Below, in pieces: positions 12,534 through 24,568 of a stretch of DNA of 64,000 bases; the stretch's first letter is position 1; every line of letters begins with the position of its first letter. The position numbers were made by a program, and so were the translations under genes. The stretch is from contig NC_087070.1 in NCBI RefSeq assembly GCF_963678635.1, positions 19,131,318 through 19,195,317 on the forward strand, in the 5' to 3' direction. The notes beneath the pieces were generated by a model. The model saw only the letters and a list, made by a program, of their open reading frames with translations, ran no database searches and had not been told where the DNA came from. Source of the stretch: Symsagittifera roscoffensis (lineage: Eukaryota > Xenacoelomorpha > Acoela > Convolutidae).

Positions 12534-12561
12534 CAGAAAAGAAAAAAAGAAAAATAAAAAG
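12534..12561 (+). promoter_or_regulatory. Candidate polypurine tract of the env element
   Basis: A run of almost only A and G (one T) lies 120 bp after the last ORF and is followed by TGTTAAATT at 12563, which could begin a 3' LTR with the usual TG. The 5' LTR is outside the window, so the boundary cannot be confirmed. Confidence 0.35.
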
Positions 12562-12562
12562 T

Positions 12563-14630
12563 TGTTAAATTCTCTTAAAATTCGTTAATTTCTTGCACTA
12601 AATAATATAGTAAAATTCATACCAAATGTAGTAATTTTATTTATAAATTATTTCCCCATGAAGCAGTAAACTTAGATACAATGAAAATTTATAATTTTAA
12701 ATTTCCCCAAAACGCAGTAAAATTCAAATTCTATGCAATAAATTGATAAAATGAGAAAGCAGTACTAACCTTTTCAAAATTTTCATTCACGCGCACAAGA
12801 ATTCTATCCAAACTCACACAGCTCGCTCACGAAGAATTGTTTAAATAATGATTTTAAGTTTCATGCTTTCACTATCAACAACTCTAACACACGATAACAA
12901 GTTTCAAACTTTCCTTTAACCCGGTTGGAAAGGAATTATATACTAAACCAAACTAACCAACGCAGCTTACTAAACAACACAAATCATAAAATAACAGCAT
13001 GACTAAGAAAAGAAAACCAACGGTACCCAAACCGGATTGACCCAGTTTAAAACTGGATAATTTATTCTTTTGAAGACTATTATAAAGTCTAAGAAAGAAA
13101 TAATAAAACACAAAAAAGTCGCAAGACAAACCCATACCAAAAACAATTTGATTTTTGAAAAAAGGACACAACCAAAGTAATATAAGAAAGACCAACATAA
13201 ACCCAACATAAAACGTTATCACATAACAGGACCTCTCAAAGAAACAGCATGAAATCATACTCCCACTCCTGGCCTAACCCACCAGAGAGGACGTCCTGAG
13301 CATGCTCTATAGCCGGCCTAACCCACCGCGCTACATCCACGCTTTGTGACCACACTCCTATTTTTAATAGGAGGTACTCAAGGGTGAGTAACTCTTCAAA
13401 ATAACCGAACTAAAAAAACGCTTTTGTGAAAACGACTTACTAAAATCACGATTAAAAAACCAAATTAACATAATTTTATAAAATGTAAATCATACTTTGC
13501 AGTATATAGATCATACACAACAACAAAGACGAATATCCAAAGACTAGATGATCCCATCACACTCGAACAAAAGAATGGCTAAACACAACCGACATGCCGT
13601 CCACAATCACAACTCGAAGTATTTAGAGTACTACTTGACTTCGCAGAAAAGGACTTCATTGAACTAGAACAATGACCACCTCGATGTTCAAGTATACGTA
13701 CAGATCCGAGTTACAAGGCATCCCTTCCACACACGATCTTCACGCCATTCCCAGACTAGGTTGCACACAAAACAAGTTCTCTACATAATACAGAAAAACC
13801 TGTCATAGCAAACCATTTTGAAATCGGATTGATTTCATTGGGGATCACAGTTGTTGTCGAATGACGTAACAATTTCCTATCCATAATTCCAGCGTCCTGG
13901 AACGTTCTTCTCCAAGAGGAACCGGACAAGAAAATGATGTTCGCCAAATACCAACGTTCATCATCCATCCTTCAAATTGCAGAGAAGAAAGATAGTTCTA
14001 AAAAACTCTGTAAACCCCGGATGGGTGGAACCTGATCTAAACTACATTTTATTATTGGATAAATTGGATATTTTACCACTGTAAAATAATTAATATTAAC
14101 CAATCATAATCCATCTAACTAACAACCCACTTATTTGTAAGTGCTGAAATTACTTGTAATTTCAGCACCAGAGAGATTTGAATTTAACTTAGAAATTAGT
14201 TGCCTCTCCAAGAGAACTTCAGCAGTTGCAATAAGCCAGTATACTCTAGATCTATTGAGCCTAGCAGAGACTAGTTAAACACCCTGAGACTAGTAGATAT
14301 AAGAGTAAGATTAGGATCGGTATTAGACTAAGAAGTTGCCCGAATCTATCCGGCCGAAAATAAGATAGCGTGACGAGCAGACGGAGTACCCTATCCGAAA
14401 TTACTCTATGAGTTAACCACTTCGGTCCTAACTCAATTAATTTAATTTCCATTTTAAAAATTAGAAGTCGATCACGTTTTTTGTGATCTTTACAATTTTG
14501 CTGTTCGATGGAGTTTGCCTTTCTTTTAACAAAAGAAATGCGCTGAACTTGAAAAGAAATCACAAGTCAAACCGCGAAAAATCAAAACTGAGCGTAAATT
14601 TAAGACTTTTTCCTGAAAAAAAATCTGCAA
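12563..14630. other. Unassigned DNA between the env element and the ARMH3 region
   Basis: No gene was recognised. The first part may include the 3' LTR of the env element. Around 13270-13335 a motif (GCCTAACCCACC, + strand) occurs twice 52 bp apart and, read on the minus strand, resembles a tRNA A-box. An unrecognised minus-strand frame spans 13756-13968 (70 aa) without family likeness. A perfect hairpin is listed separately. ARMH3 exons 12 onward were sought here on the minus strand and not found. Confidence 0.4.
14141..14168. repeat. Perfect 13-bp inverted repeat, 2-base loop
   Basis: GTGCTGAAATTAC and its exact reverse complement are separated by TT. It stands in non-coding DNA and does not extend further on either side. 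It could be the end-to-end tip of a foldback element or chance; no terminator role is expected in an animal. Confidence 0.6.
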
Positions 14631-14634
14631 AACC

Positions 14635-15037
14635 TATATAAGAGCTCTCAGTACGTTCATTACTCTTAAATATTCGGCATCCCCGAAAGATTTGAAAGGA
14701 CTATATGTTCATCACAGGTGCATATCAGTCCCTTCGTTATATACCCCACAAGTTGCTATCGATACATTCGACATTTGATATATATGTTTCACATACAAGC
14801 CATACTGTGGAGAGCACAGATGCGAATTTCAGTCTCATTACGAGTGAAGAGCTCATACCCGATTTATTACTCTTCCCATCTAAAACTTATTTGAGGTACC
14901 TGGATTTGTATACAAAGAAAACATACGGAAACAAAAAAAATGCCCGACTTTTCTTTGAAAAATTTCAATATTCGAGTTTTAAAGACAAAAACGTATCACA
15001 TTACAGCTCTTTGAATTTCAAGAACCTTTTACTTTAA
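14635..15037 (+). other. TATA-like motif followed by an unrecognised 110-codon ORF
   Basis: TATATAAG at 14635-14642 lies 70 bp before an ATG at 14705 that opens a frame to 15037. The predicted 110-aa protein is basic towards the end (many Lys, Phe, Tyr), has no signal peptide or recognised domain and has AT-driven composition. A block resembling its upstream DNA (CGCGAAAA ... TTTTCCTGAAAAAA, 14573-14620) recurs at 15596-15625, so it may be repeat-derived. It could be a tiny gene, but it is more likely chance. Confidence 0.2.
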
Positions 15038-15453
15038 AACAGGAACCTGTTATGTAACAGAACAAAATCAGTTTGGAAAAATTTGATTTAAATGTAATTT
15101 TAATATGCTCGGAAATCTCAAAAAAGTGACCGAATATTTGCGCTCGAGTTGGTCTTTTTTCTCTAGACAAACTTCGAAATTTTAAACTACCATTTTAGAC
15201 GAAATTATTTTATACCATCTGAAAGGTATCGATGCCCTGGACTCAAATTTAAAATAAAATTCACCCACCTCTGATCATTTTTCGTGAAATTATGCGGGTT
15301 TGAAAACCGCCAATTTGGGATAACAAAGAGGCATTGTACATCTTTCGTTCTATAACGGTCAAGGGACGAAATAATCCGGCTTAAAAAACGTTCCAAGGGG
15401 ATTGATGCAGACTATTCAGTCCATTTGTTACGGTTTCATAAGCGAAACATAAC

Positions 15454-15489
15454 GTGGGGGATGATTTTAGAACAAAAATCATCCCCCAC
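15454..15489. repeat. Perfect 15-bp inverted repeat, 6-base loop
   Basis: GTGGGGGATGATTTT pairs exactly with its reverse complement across AGAACA. The stem is GC-rich at the base, unlike its AT-rich surroundings. It lies about 270 bp beyond the last visible ARMH3 exon, inside what would be its next intron. Confidence 0.6.
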
Positions 15490-15759
15490 AATATTTATCT
15501 AATTTTTCAAATTGAAAATTATTAAGGGCAGTAGGATATTTCAGCGCTTTGCCCAGATACAAGCACCCTTGTTTGTCTTCAATTCAAAAATCTAACCGCG
15601 AAAAAAAAAATTTTCCTGAAAAAAGCGAATAAACACGCCTTAGATAAGTGTCTTCACTTCTTTTATTGACACTTAAAGACAAATGAATACAGAGTTTATC
15701 CACGCTTTTGGTGGTCGGCGGAACAAAAAGATGAGATTAAAATTATCAAAATCTTATAC

Positions 15760-18700
15760 CTTGTTGATCAGGAATATTCACAGGCTCGTCTGAATGATTC
15801 TAAAACAAATTAAATTGAGATAATTTGTTAAGATTTGCTGGGCACAATATATTAAATAAATCATGAATTTACCCTCGTTAGTACTGAGATGAGATTTCGG
15901 TTCAGTTGAACACCTTCGTATAATGCAAACAGCAGAGCATCGTTCACTCTATGAACATAAAAAAGAAAATACTACCAAGTAAACCTCCGTTTTGAGAACA
16001 AACTAAAAAACACTTAAATCTACCATGCAAATTGCTAGCATACGAACTGTTCAAATCTTTATTATTTATCAAGCATGTGGTTGACCCTTATTTAAAACTA
16101 CTAGACGCTAAACTTAGTCTTTATGTTTTTTGGGACCCCACAAATAACGATCACGGCTAAAGATAAAAACTGAGAAGCGGAACCATCCGAGCCTTGAAAG
16201 CAGACCAAAATAATTATTCTGCGTTTTGGCACTGATAATCAAGACGGCTATTTGGGAGCCACTCAAATATTTCAATCGTCTCGATAGTATAAAATGTAAA
16301 TTACCTGTACTCATCCAGAGTTTTCTCCTCTCCAACCAGCAGGTTTGTGACCTGAAACAATGCGACTTCCCCACAGGTAACAGTTTACACAACCACAAAC
16401 TTCAAACTCAGTAATGATTTAATTCCAAAAAAAATCTTATCAGGAAGCAAGATTAATGATTTTTTTTTGGATGTCTGATGATGCTTACCGCATTGGTGAC
16501 TGAGAAAAAGAAGCCTCCTCTATTGGAGTCCTGCTGCTGTTGTTTAGTGGAATAATTTGCGTTGAAATCCTGTAACACCTTGTTGATGATTTGACCCAAA
16601 CCCTGAAACAAGAAACTTGCTTATTGCTTTAATGTGATGAAGAGCCCGCGTATATTAGTGATAAACACTCACATTTAGGGCTAGTTCGTTGTCGAGGATA
16701 GACAGTTTGACAGCATACGGATTTGCAGTCTGAAAATCGCAAGTTTCCAAATTATTATTTTCATGCCAGTATCTTATTTTGATCTTGTACGAGATTTACT
16801 TTGCCGACAGCTTCAATAGTAGGATATAATGATCTACTTGCCGACAGCTTCAATAGTAGGATATAATGATCTTTTTAAGTAGTGATACAAGATTCATTTT
16901 TGGAACGGAAGCCAGGAGATTTAATCGTGAGAATTATTTGACTACATTCGACAAAATTAATGGCTTGATAGCCCTCGATAGTTGGTAAACCTTAGAATCA
17001 ATGAGCTACTCCTTACATCGTATTTGCGGTAGTTGATGAGAATGAGCAAAAGAATGACCGCGTCTGTGCCCACATCTGTCCTGTCTGCTGTTCCACAAGA
17101 GAACAGCTCACATAGACTCTCGAAGATGCTCACCCGCATGAAGTAGTCCAGCATCGGGTTCTGGTTCACATTGTCTTTTGTCTAAAAGCGAAATGAACAT
17201 CAATGATAAATACAAAACTTTTAGGTTGATCTACACAAAACCATAAAAAAGGAAAGATTTTTTCAGCCTAACAACTTTTGCTATATTTGTAAGCAATCGT
17301 AGATAATTTACCGTGGCGACCACAAGAGCCAAACGGACAGCTCTCTTCTTCAGTAGCATTGAATCGCTTCCACTGATAATTTTACCAATGCATCTGATCA
17401 GTTTCTAAATATGACAGTTTCATTCAAAATATTACTTCACCGGGCCGAATAAAGGTGAAATTAACGCAACGTATTTAGGAACAAATAGTAAATATGGAGA
17501 TTGTATAAAAATTAAGTAAGATGTTCTATCGGGGCAGTAAAACCGTGCCGAAGTACAACAGTTTCGAAAAAAAGATATGGTTGTTCAAGTGCCGAAAATG
17601 ATCTGGAATACTGTTTTTACTGGTCCCAAAAACACTGACAAGCAGGCCCGGATGTTAGTTAAATAAATAGTTCCTTACAAACCATCAAATTAGTTGAAAA
17701 AAAAATTAACTAAACCTCGCGTTTTTACGAAGACTTGCTGCAGTAACAGCAAAACAAAATCATTTTCCATGAATTCTCTGTTAAGATTTTATTTTATAGC
17801 TTCTAAGCGCATCCCCCACCATGAGGTCACAGGCCTTTGGCGTTTAATTTTTAAACCACTGTCGGTTTCCTTAAAAATTTTAATGAAATAGTTAAAATGA
17901 AGCGCATCTCTATGATTAGTTCATTTCCTTCATTTTCTCAGAAATAGTTAGTCAACTTCAAAAAATAGTTATTGAACTTGAACCCGCGGTCTGCTGACAA
18001 GTATTAATTCGGTTACCTAACAGTATTTAGACATCCGCGTATTCAGACGCGTCAGTAAGCAGACACATACTATATTAACCAAAAAGAATCGAGACAAGGA
18101 AGAAATGAATGAGTATTTATTTCGTAAGCTTGCTTTCTCATCTCCATTCTGATTGGTTAATATATTATAAGTCTCTTTAATGACGAGTATGTTGTTGTTG
18201 TTGTATTGACTTCCCAGTAAACTGGAGGGCAATTTCATCCCGTTTTCATGCGTTAAAAGATTGTCCATATAGTTCGACAACTAGCGCAATCACATCACAG
18301 CTGCCATATACACATGTTGCTGTTTGATAATCGTTCGTTGACGTATCTCCACATAAGGGCTAAAATTCGTTTTTTGAGGCCTTTAGAAATTCGATAATTC
18401 ACGTTGACGGCAATTCGGTTTGCGATTCTCGCTGTCCGAAAAATGAATTCGTGTCTGGTTTTCTCGATTCGTGTTTTCTTCAGGGTAAATATTTCTAATA
18501 TCAGGTTGGTGATAGGATTATTGAACGGAATTTTGATGTTCTGTTCGCTTTGACCTTCGCATAGCTTTTAAAAGAGTAGTAAGTCATTCAATTGCATGTA
18601 GAGTGGGAGCGGTAGGACATTCAGCAGGCGCAGCTGGTCCGTGTAGGTCTATTTGATAGCCCTCTTTTGGAACGATTCGAGTTTTTTCAATTATTGTCTT

Positions 18701-21700
18701 GAGGGGGCTGAGCAGTGTGTTCCGTGGATTAGTTTTGGCAATAGAATAGACTTGTAGAATCCAAGTTTTACGTATTGTAGGCTATGTTTTTACGTAGGCA
18801 GTAGAGAAATCTGTTCGCTTTTTTCAGGCGTTCATTTATGTGAGAGCTCCAATTCAGGTTTTGGCTGACAAACTCCTAGGTTAAGTGTGATTCCATTTAA
18901 AATCAGATTGTTCAAATGTCCTCGAAATTCAATTTTTGCGCATTTGCTTATTGCTAATTGCATATCGTTCCCATGAACCCAATATTCAATTTCTTTCAAG
19001 TCGCACTGAACTTCGTTTGTTTCGTTGACGGCCAGGATTTTCAGATCGCCCGAGAAGATGAAGGGGTCACTGAATCTGAGTACATCGGGCAGATCATTTA
19101 TAAACCAGAAATTCCAGAAAACAACCTTTTACACCAATACAATTTAATTTTTTCTAGTAAGAGTTTGTGTGGTTCTCTGTCGACAGCTTTTGAGAATCAG
19201 CATAAAAGGAAACTACTTCCGATTTGGGATCTTGGTCGATTGCGGAGTACATATTGTTCATATATTGTAGCCTATTACCCATAACGAATCTCTTTCGCAC
19301 AAACCCCTGTTGATTTTTCGTTATATATCCTGAAGTGTTGGCACAAAGGATTATAAACACATTTCTCAAAGATTTTGTTATCAATACAAAGTAGTAAAAG
19401 CGGGCGATAGCTCTCCACATTTCTAGGATTACCCTTCTTGAATACTCGTGCTACTGCTGGAGTTTTCGAAGATGCTGGGAGCTTGCGCAGGCTCTTCATG
19501 TTTTCAAAGAGTTTGTTCACAATCAAGCACACTTGACTTCTGGTTTGATAGAAGAACGTAGGCGGCAAGCCATTTGATCCCCGCATTTTGGCCGTATCGA
19601 TACCATCAAGGAGAGTTTTGATTTCATTAGAAGAGATAGAGAAATTACTTAGAGTCGGTGAGTTAACGTCAAGGGTGTTCACCAAATCATTTATGTGAAA
19701 GCTTTCTCTGGGTGAGAAAGTAGAAATAAATAATTCATTGAATAATTTTGCCTTTTCTAGGGGAGTTGACGCTGTGTTTCCATTGTAGCGAAGAGTTGCT
19801 GGAATGTTAGCGGATCGGTTGATATGTTTTAAATGCTTATATATGCTGTCCGTGTTTCTTGTTCCAAAGACTGAATTTTGATAACATATCCTATCTTCCT
19901 CGCACAGTTCCTTTACTTGAGCCTTTAGATTTATTACTTTCGGTCTCCTGTAGCTTGTGGGTCGTCTTTCAAGTAAACTTCGTTGAGTCTCTAAAATTTT
20001 TATTAGGTTTGAAGTGATGGATTTTATCCATGGAGGAAGTGATTGCCTGAACTTTGCTCTCTATGGAACAAGTTGTCGTACAAGTTGTCTATGTTATCGT
20101 ATAAGTTGTCTATGTTTTAATAGCAGTTGAGTTCGAAAAGGTTTTCTTCCATGCTTTCTAAGATAGCGTTGGAGTCATCCCAGGTATAGCTGTAGAATTA
20201 TTCTTTTGTTGGAGAGACTTCAAGGTATTTTAATTGAATGGTAGATCTTAAGGAGGAAAGGTCTGAACAGTCATATATCTTGTCAAAGTCATCGATGCGA
20301 GTAGAGAAGAAATTGCAATTTTGATAGAGCAGAACATCTAAAGTGTTCATGCCACGTGTTGGAAATTCTACGCTTTGCCGAAACATTTTATCTTCTAAAA
20401 GGTCTAGTTTTTCTTGTTCATTAGTGTCCGGACTCAAGAAGATGACCCACTTTGCGGAAGGACAGTTGATGTAACAACAAATTATGGCTTCACTGCCTAT
20501 TGGGATTTACATTAAAATTTTTTCGAAGTACTCGGTTTTTTATCGATAGCGGCTGTCAGATGGTGGATTGTAGAAAGAACATAAGTATAGTTCTTCGTTT
20601 GCTAGATAAATCATGCAAACCAGGCAGCTATTCACGTCACTTTTGAGCGCTTCACAGTTTATACTATTTTTAACGCCAAAAATGACACCACCACTGGGAT
20701 TTTGAGATGTTTCTTGTTTTCGGTCAGATCGTATAATAGCGTAGTCTAGTAAAAGAAATTCTGAGTTAAGAAAATTGTCGTTTAGCCATGCTTCACATAC
20801 ATATTAGATTGTAAGAAGTAGTTTGTACAGCATTAGCGAAATTAAAGCGTCTTTGGTAGTCTTTAAGACTTTGTGCATTTAGCTGAAGTATCTGTAGACT
20901 GTATAGTCAAGCATTTGGGGCGGGCTCGTCAGAGAATGCTACCTTGATCCTGTCGTTGTATAACTCAAAATTCCGTATTTTCAATTTTTCACGTGGAACC
21001 TCTTCATCTGTGAGTTGTTTGCGACGTTTTTGACATATTTTCGTTCTTTGAATCCTCAAGTGAGAGAGCTCTGGAGAGGAAAATATTCATCTCTTTCAAA
21101 TTTCCCTTATGTTCAGTACTTTTGGGCAAAGTTAGGTTGTCATCGGTTAGTTTCATTCAGCAATGAGTATTCCTAACCTCGCAGCTCAATGAAATCAGGT
21201 TCAACTCCAACGGTTTTCATCACGTTTGTAGTTTTTTCGAATGTTGGGACAAAATTCTGGTCCCGCGTTTTGTCTGGATCTTTGTCAATCCCTTGTATTC
21301 AGAATCTAGTTTGTGTTGTTGACGCTTTTGAATCGTTCTTTAGGTGTCCGAGCCAGGGACCCGGATTCTTCGTTTTCGTATTTCTTTACTACGTTCGCAT
21401 AGCTTTCCTTCACTTAATTGCAGGATTTCAGTGTAGCTTCGTTCATCTTCTCTTCGACAAGCTTAGCCAATTTTGACTATCTGTTCGACTTTATCGACTA
21501 AGTTAAATTTCTCCATTTTTGGTCAAAATTTTCATACCGACTAGCCACGGTACGACTTTTGATAAAAGTTTGATCGCGTTCATTATTGCTAACGCAGATG
21601 TTACAAAGTAGCATGGCGTTTTGTCCAAGCTCTTTTTTGCCACTGATTGCCACAGAGGTTCGTGCAGTACAAGTCGGCTAAAAGTGGAGGTTGCACCCGC

Positions 21701-23583
21701 AAGCAACACAACTATAGGATAGTTCGCCTTTGAAGATGGCGTCATTACAAGTTCTCCAGGTCCTACACATACTCAGAAACAATCCCGACTCTTCCGAGCC
21801 ACGGGGTTAACCGGCGCTGTTCAGAAACGATATTGTATAGAAGAGAAGACCTACCAGCTTTATCACTGAGCTGCGACTGTAAGCTGTTTTCGCTTCTTCT
21901 GTGATGCTCGTTTGTTTTTCAGCACGATTTGGTTTATATCGTAGTCAAATCTTCTGATATCTGTCACGATATTTATTTCAAGACAGGGCTTGAGATGTAG
22001 CTACTGGTAGACAGTTGTAAACTCAGGTTGTTTTTGCTTCTTTTTGGACAGGTCTTGTTAGATGCAGTATAGGAATTTTGGTACTTAACAGGTCCTTGAA
22101 GATGTCATCGGCGTCTTCTCGTTGAACGTACGTTAAGCCAACAATATTTGGGATATCGCCAATTTTGATATGAGCGGATCTGTTGTTAGTGGTACAAGTT
22201 TTGATTTTCTCGGATGTCGCATTATGCTGTTGTTAATGACGTCGCATCACAAAATAACGAGAGATCTACGGGGGAGACCGGCGAATAAGTTGCAGACTTG
22301 CTTTTTGGGATCATGGAAACTGAGACCCGCGGTTGTTTCAAAGGAGACCAGAATTGTCCGAAGGATACCTGGGATAATTGGAACCAGGTCGCTTCTTGTT
22401 AGTCGGCTTCTCACGTTGGGATACCTGCTAAGGGCTCTGTCCAGTGAACTAGCTCCAATCGTAACAATTTCAGGGGCCACTACTGCTGCCCGTAATTCAA
22501 ATTGTAGCTTAAACTATTTAATAATGAATTCTACGCGATTGTCTAAATACATTACGCGATTGTCTAAATACATACCGCACTCCATTAATTCAAATCGACA
22601 GAATTTGAAAAGTGAATAATGGCCATTATAATTGGTTGCCTGTCATTAAGCAAAACGGTCCAAGAACTCAAAAATTTCAATTATCCTCAATTTTTATTTT
22701 CAGTTTCGGCTACCTTGTACTTCAGCAATGTTGTACTTCGGCACATGGGATACTTTAAAGAAGAAGTTTGCAGTAAGATTTATGCACAGAGGGAATATAA
22801 TCTTGTTTTTGTGAGGAAATTGAAGTCTTTACAAAACATTTATACTCTAAGATTAATAACTTAAAAAACGAAGTCCATAAACCTACCTTAAATGTAGGTT
22901 CTGATACACGTAAAAATGAGTAATAAGCTTTGATCTATATCAAAACTTGCAGACTTACTGGAATGACAATTTCGGCCGAGTCGAAGCCTATTAAAACATC
23001 CATCTGGTCATAAGCTGAATTGGCACCGCGCAATTTCTTGGTTATTTCTCGGACGAACACACTGAGAGTCTAAAAAATATAATTTTACGGAATGTGCATA
23101 AAACTTGAAACCTTCAATTTAAATTTAGCAAAAAAATACCTGCATAGAATTAATAATTCGTATAGGATTAGTTTCATCCAGAGACTCAACACAATGGTAA
23201 AATATACAATTGATTGTTTCCTGAAAAACAAACACTCTGTCAGTTAGAACGATTGAATTAAATTGTGGGACACAGCGGCAGCCTCACCTTCAATTCAAAA
23301 ATATCATCGGTTGTCATTGCGCTTAGCTTATTCTCCAAATACTGTACATCAACACGCAAGAGAAAGAGCGTGTTCCAGAAATTTTGCGCTCCCTTTGAAG
23401 GATCCAGACCCTACGCAAACAAAATTTAAGACACTTGCTCTCGCGTGTGTAAAAACCATCATAATTAAATATATTTTTTAATTAAATACTATTGTAAAAA
23501 AATACAGCTCTACTCACTTTAAAAAACTCGTCGTATATTTTAGAAAACATCGAAACTTGTTGTATTGCCTTTGCAGCTACCAT
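15760..23583 (-). CDS. ARMH3: ARMH3 (C10orf76), exons 1-11 of the N-terminal half; 3' part not in window
   Basis: Eleven minus-strand exons share one reading frame with GT-AG introns: 23518-23583, 23288-23410, 23140-23220, 22959-23069, 17312-17404, 17017-17181, 16673-16729, 16489-16602, 16305-16351, 15873-15948 and 15760-15799. Phases match at every junction. Short blocks align with animal ARMH3: YDEFFK, DPSK, INCIFYHC, VLIGFDSAE, LLILINYRKYD, YAVKLSILDNELALNGLGQ and ALYEGVQLNRNLISVL. ARMH3 is an Armadillo-like helical protein (DUF1741) at the Golgi that binds PI4KB and supports PI4P-dependent, GBF1-linked trafficking. The start is the ATG at 23583-23581; an upstream exon is possible because vertebrate proteins have a longer N-terminus. 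Most introns are short, but intron 4 is 5.5 kb and holds a CR1-like relic. The exons cover only about 270 codons, compared with roughly 690 residues in vertebrates. Confidence 0.88.
16799..16872. repeat. Direct tandem duplication, period 37 bp
   Basis: TTGCCGACAGCTTCAATAGT and the bases up to GATGATCT-like ...AATGATCT occur twice without mismatch (16801-16835 and 16838-16872), inside ARMH3 intron 6. The exact identity suggests a recent local duplication. Confidence 0.85.
19275..19685 (-). pseudogene. CR1-like RT fragment (fingers/palm) of the intronic element
   Basis: A 136-codon frame reads through NEIKTLLDGIDTAKMRGSNG and VARVFKKGNPRNVESYRPL, the typical start of non-LTR RT (block 1-2). 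It continues after a frameshift at 19154-19420 with TKNQQGFVRKRFVMGN and, at ~19.2 kb, a YADS motif where YADD is expected. The motif C change plus the frameshift make it inactive. Confidence 0.8.
22532..22572. repeat. Tandem duplication, period 21 bp
   Basis: TTACGCGATTGTCTAAATAC-type units occur twice in a row near the 5' end of the intronic non-LTR relic. Confidence 0.75.
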
Positions 23584-23853
23584 GATTATTACTAAAAAAG
23601 ACATCGCCAACATTAAACATAAAAATCGAGTTTTACCTTGAATAGAAAACGACAGAAAACGCGTTTGAAACCACACAAGCCATGCTATAATTAAATTGCA
23701 TTTCGTTTCACGACCAATTCAATTTTCTAGTGAACAGCCGGTTATTTTAATGCTTTACTTTTATTTTCTTTGTAACATTCGGTTGTCACACTTATTAAAT
23801 AGTTTGCTTTCAGGTTAATGTTTCTCCGGAGTAGCCGTGGTTGCTCCGTGTAA

Positions 23854-24342
23854 ATGTATAGACGTTATCATCAATTCAGAACGTCTTCATCTAGAAACCT
23901 GCTGATTGCAGACTCTCAAGTAAGAAATCTAATTTTCCCGAATTTCAACATTTTGTCTCTACCTGGAGCTCGGATTGGCAGTGTGATCGACTTCTTGCCG
24001 GAAAAGGGTAAATACGATCTAATTGTACTTTTCATTGGTGGTAACGACGCAACGTACCATCTTCTGTCTCCGAACAGGACATAGCCAACGAGATTTCAAA
24101 ATTAGCAGACGAATTAGCCCCAAAAATCTTTATCCTTGGCATTCCACATCGCGGTGAGTACAGAAAGAGAGCATCAGACATGAACGGATTTCTGAGATTA
24201 AAAAAAAAGAAACTGGAAATACAGAGGTCTGTGCGACAAAACTTACTGCATATACCATCTTAAAGAAGACGAAGTCCATCTGAACAAAGAGGGTCTAGGA
24301 GGTATCCAGAGCATCCTGAAAAACAAGATTGTACTCGTGCAA
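23854..24342 (+). pseudogene. SGNH/GDSL-type esterase domain of the CR1-like element
   Basis: The frame opens at an ATG at 23854. LIADSQVRNLIFP gives block I with the Ser nucleophile position, LIVLFIGGNDATYH gives block III (GxND), and after a frame excursion at 24084-24240 the same frame returns with EDEVHLNKEGL, the block V DxxH dyad (about 24265-24297). SGNH esterases occur in ORF1 of many CR1/L2 elements and are thought to act on membranes or RNP assembly; the substrate is unknown. The stop at 24082 breaks this copy. Confidence 0.75.
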
Positions 24343-24568
24343 TAGAGAAGGTCACCTGGCAACATTTGAGTGTCGATTTCGGAATTGCAACTGCACCTAT
24401 TAAGTAAGTTTTTCTCGTTGAATAGAAACTGTACTGCTGGTCTCCCCTCTCAGGAACCATAGGTTTACGTTTACATATCTGTTCCCAGCCTCAGAGTAGA
24501 AACAGTAAACCGCAGGACTCCCCTTTCGGGAACCATAGGTTTACCTATCTATTCTCCCAGTCGTTGTA

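Larger units (their letters stand above)
1..12562 (+). mobile_element. Env-bearing Ty3/gypsy-like LTR retroelement, 5' end outside the window, degenerate
   Basis: Order on the + strand is nucleocapsid zinc knuckle, aspartic protease, RT, RNase H, integrase with a GPY/F-like module, an unrecognised ORF, an envelope-like gene and a second unrecognised ORF. The RT-RNase H-integrase order is that of Ty3/gypsy (Metaviridae) and retroviruses. The 5' LTR and most of gag lie left of base 1. No 3' LTR could be proven; a purine-rich tract at 12534-12561 followed by TGTTAAATT at 12563 is a candidate PPT/LTR junction. The body is A-rich and very poor in G on this strand, unlike the DNA right of about 13 kb. 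Every gene has stops or frameshifts, so this copy is not functional. Confidence 0.85.
18000..22600 (-). mobile_element. Decayed CR1-like non-LTR retrotransposon in ARMH3 intron 4
   Basis: Read on the minus strand, pieces occur in order. A PHD-type Cys/His cluster lies at about 21.57-21.77 kb, a charged ORF1 body follows, and an AP endonuclease begins near 20.9 kb (LQLNAQSL) with a SPDTNEQ ... NTLDVLLY block at 20198-20437. Next come the RT linker (19.7-20.0 kb), the RT fingers at 19275-19685 and the YADS-like motif C near 19.2 kb. The 3' tail near 18.2 kb includes a CAACAACAACAACA run. Many stops and frameshifts break all ORFs. The PHD cluster and ORF layout match the + strand copy at 23.8-28.4 kb, so they are related families. 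It sits in the same orientation as the host gene. Outer boundaries are approximate. Confidence 0.75.

Noticed and set aside
12953-13258. Minus-strand hydrophobic frame of 101 codons
   Set aside because: Phe/Leu/Cys-rich reading of A-rich DNA; no start context, neighbours or conserved features.
14261-14563. 100-codon minus-strand frame as a possible missing ARMH3 exon
   Set aside because: No similarity to the expected next segment of ARMH3 and no acceptor/donor pair in the right phase.
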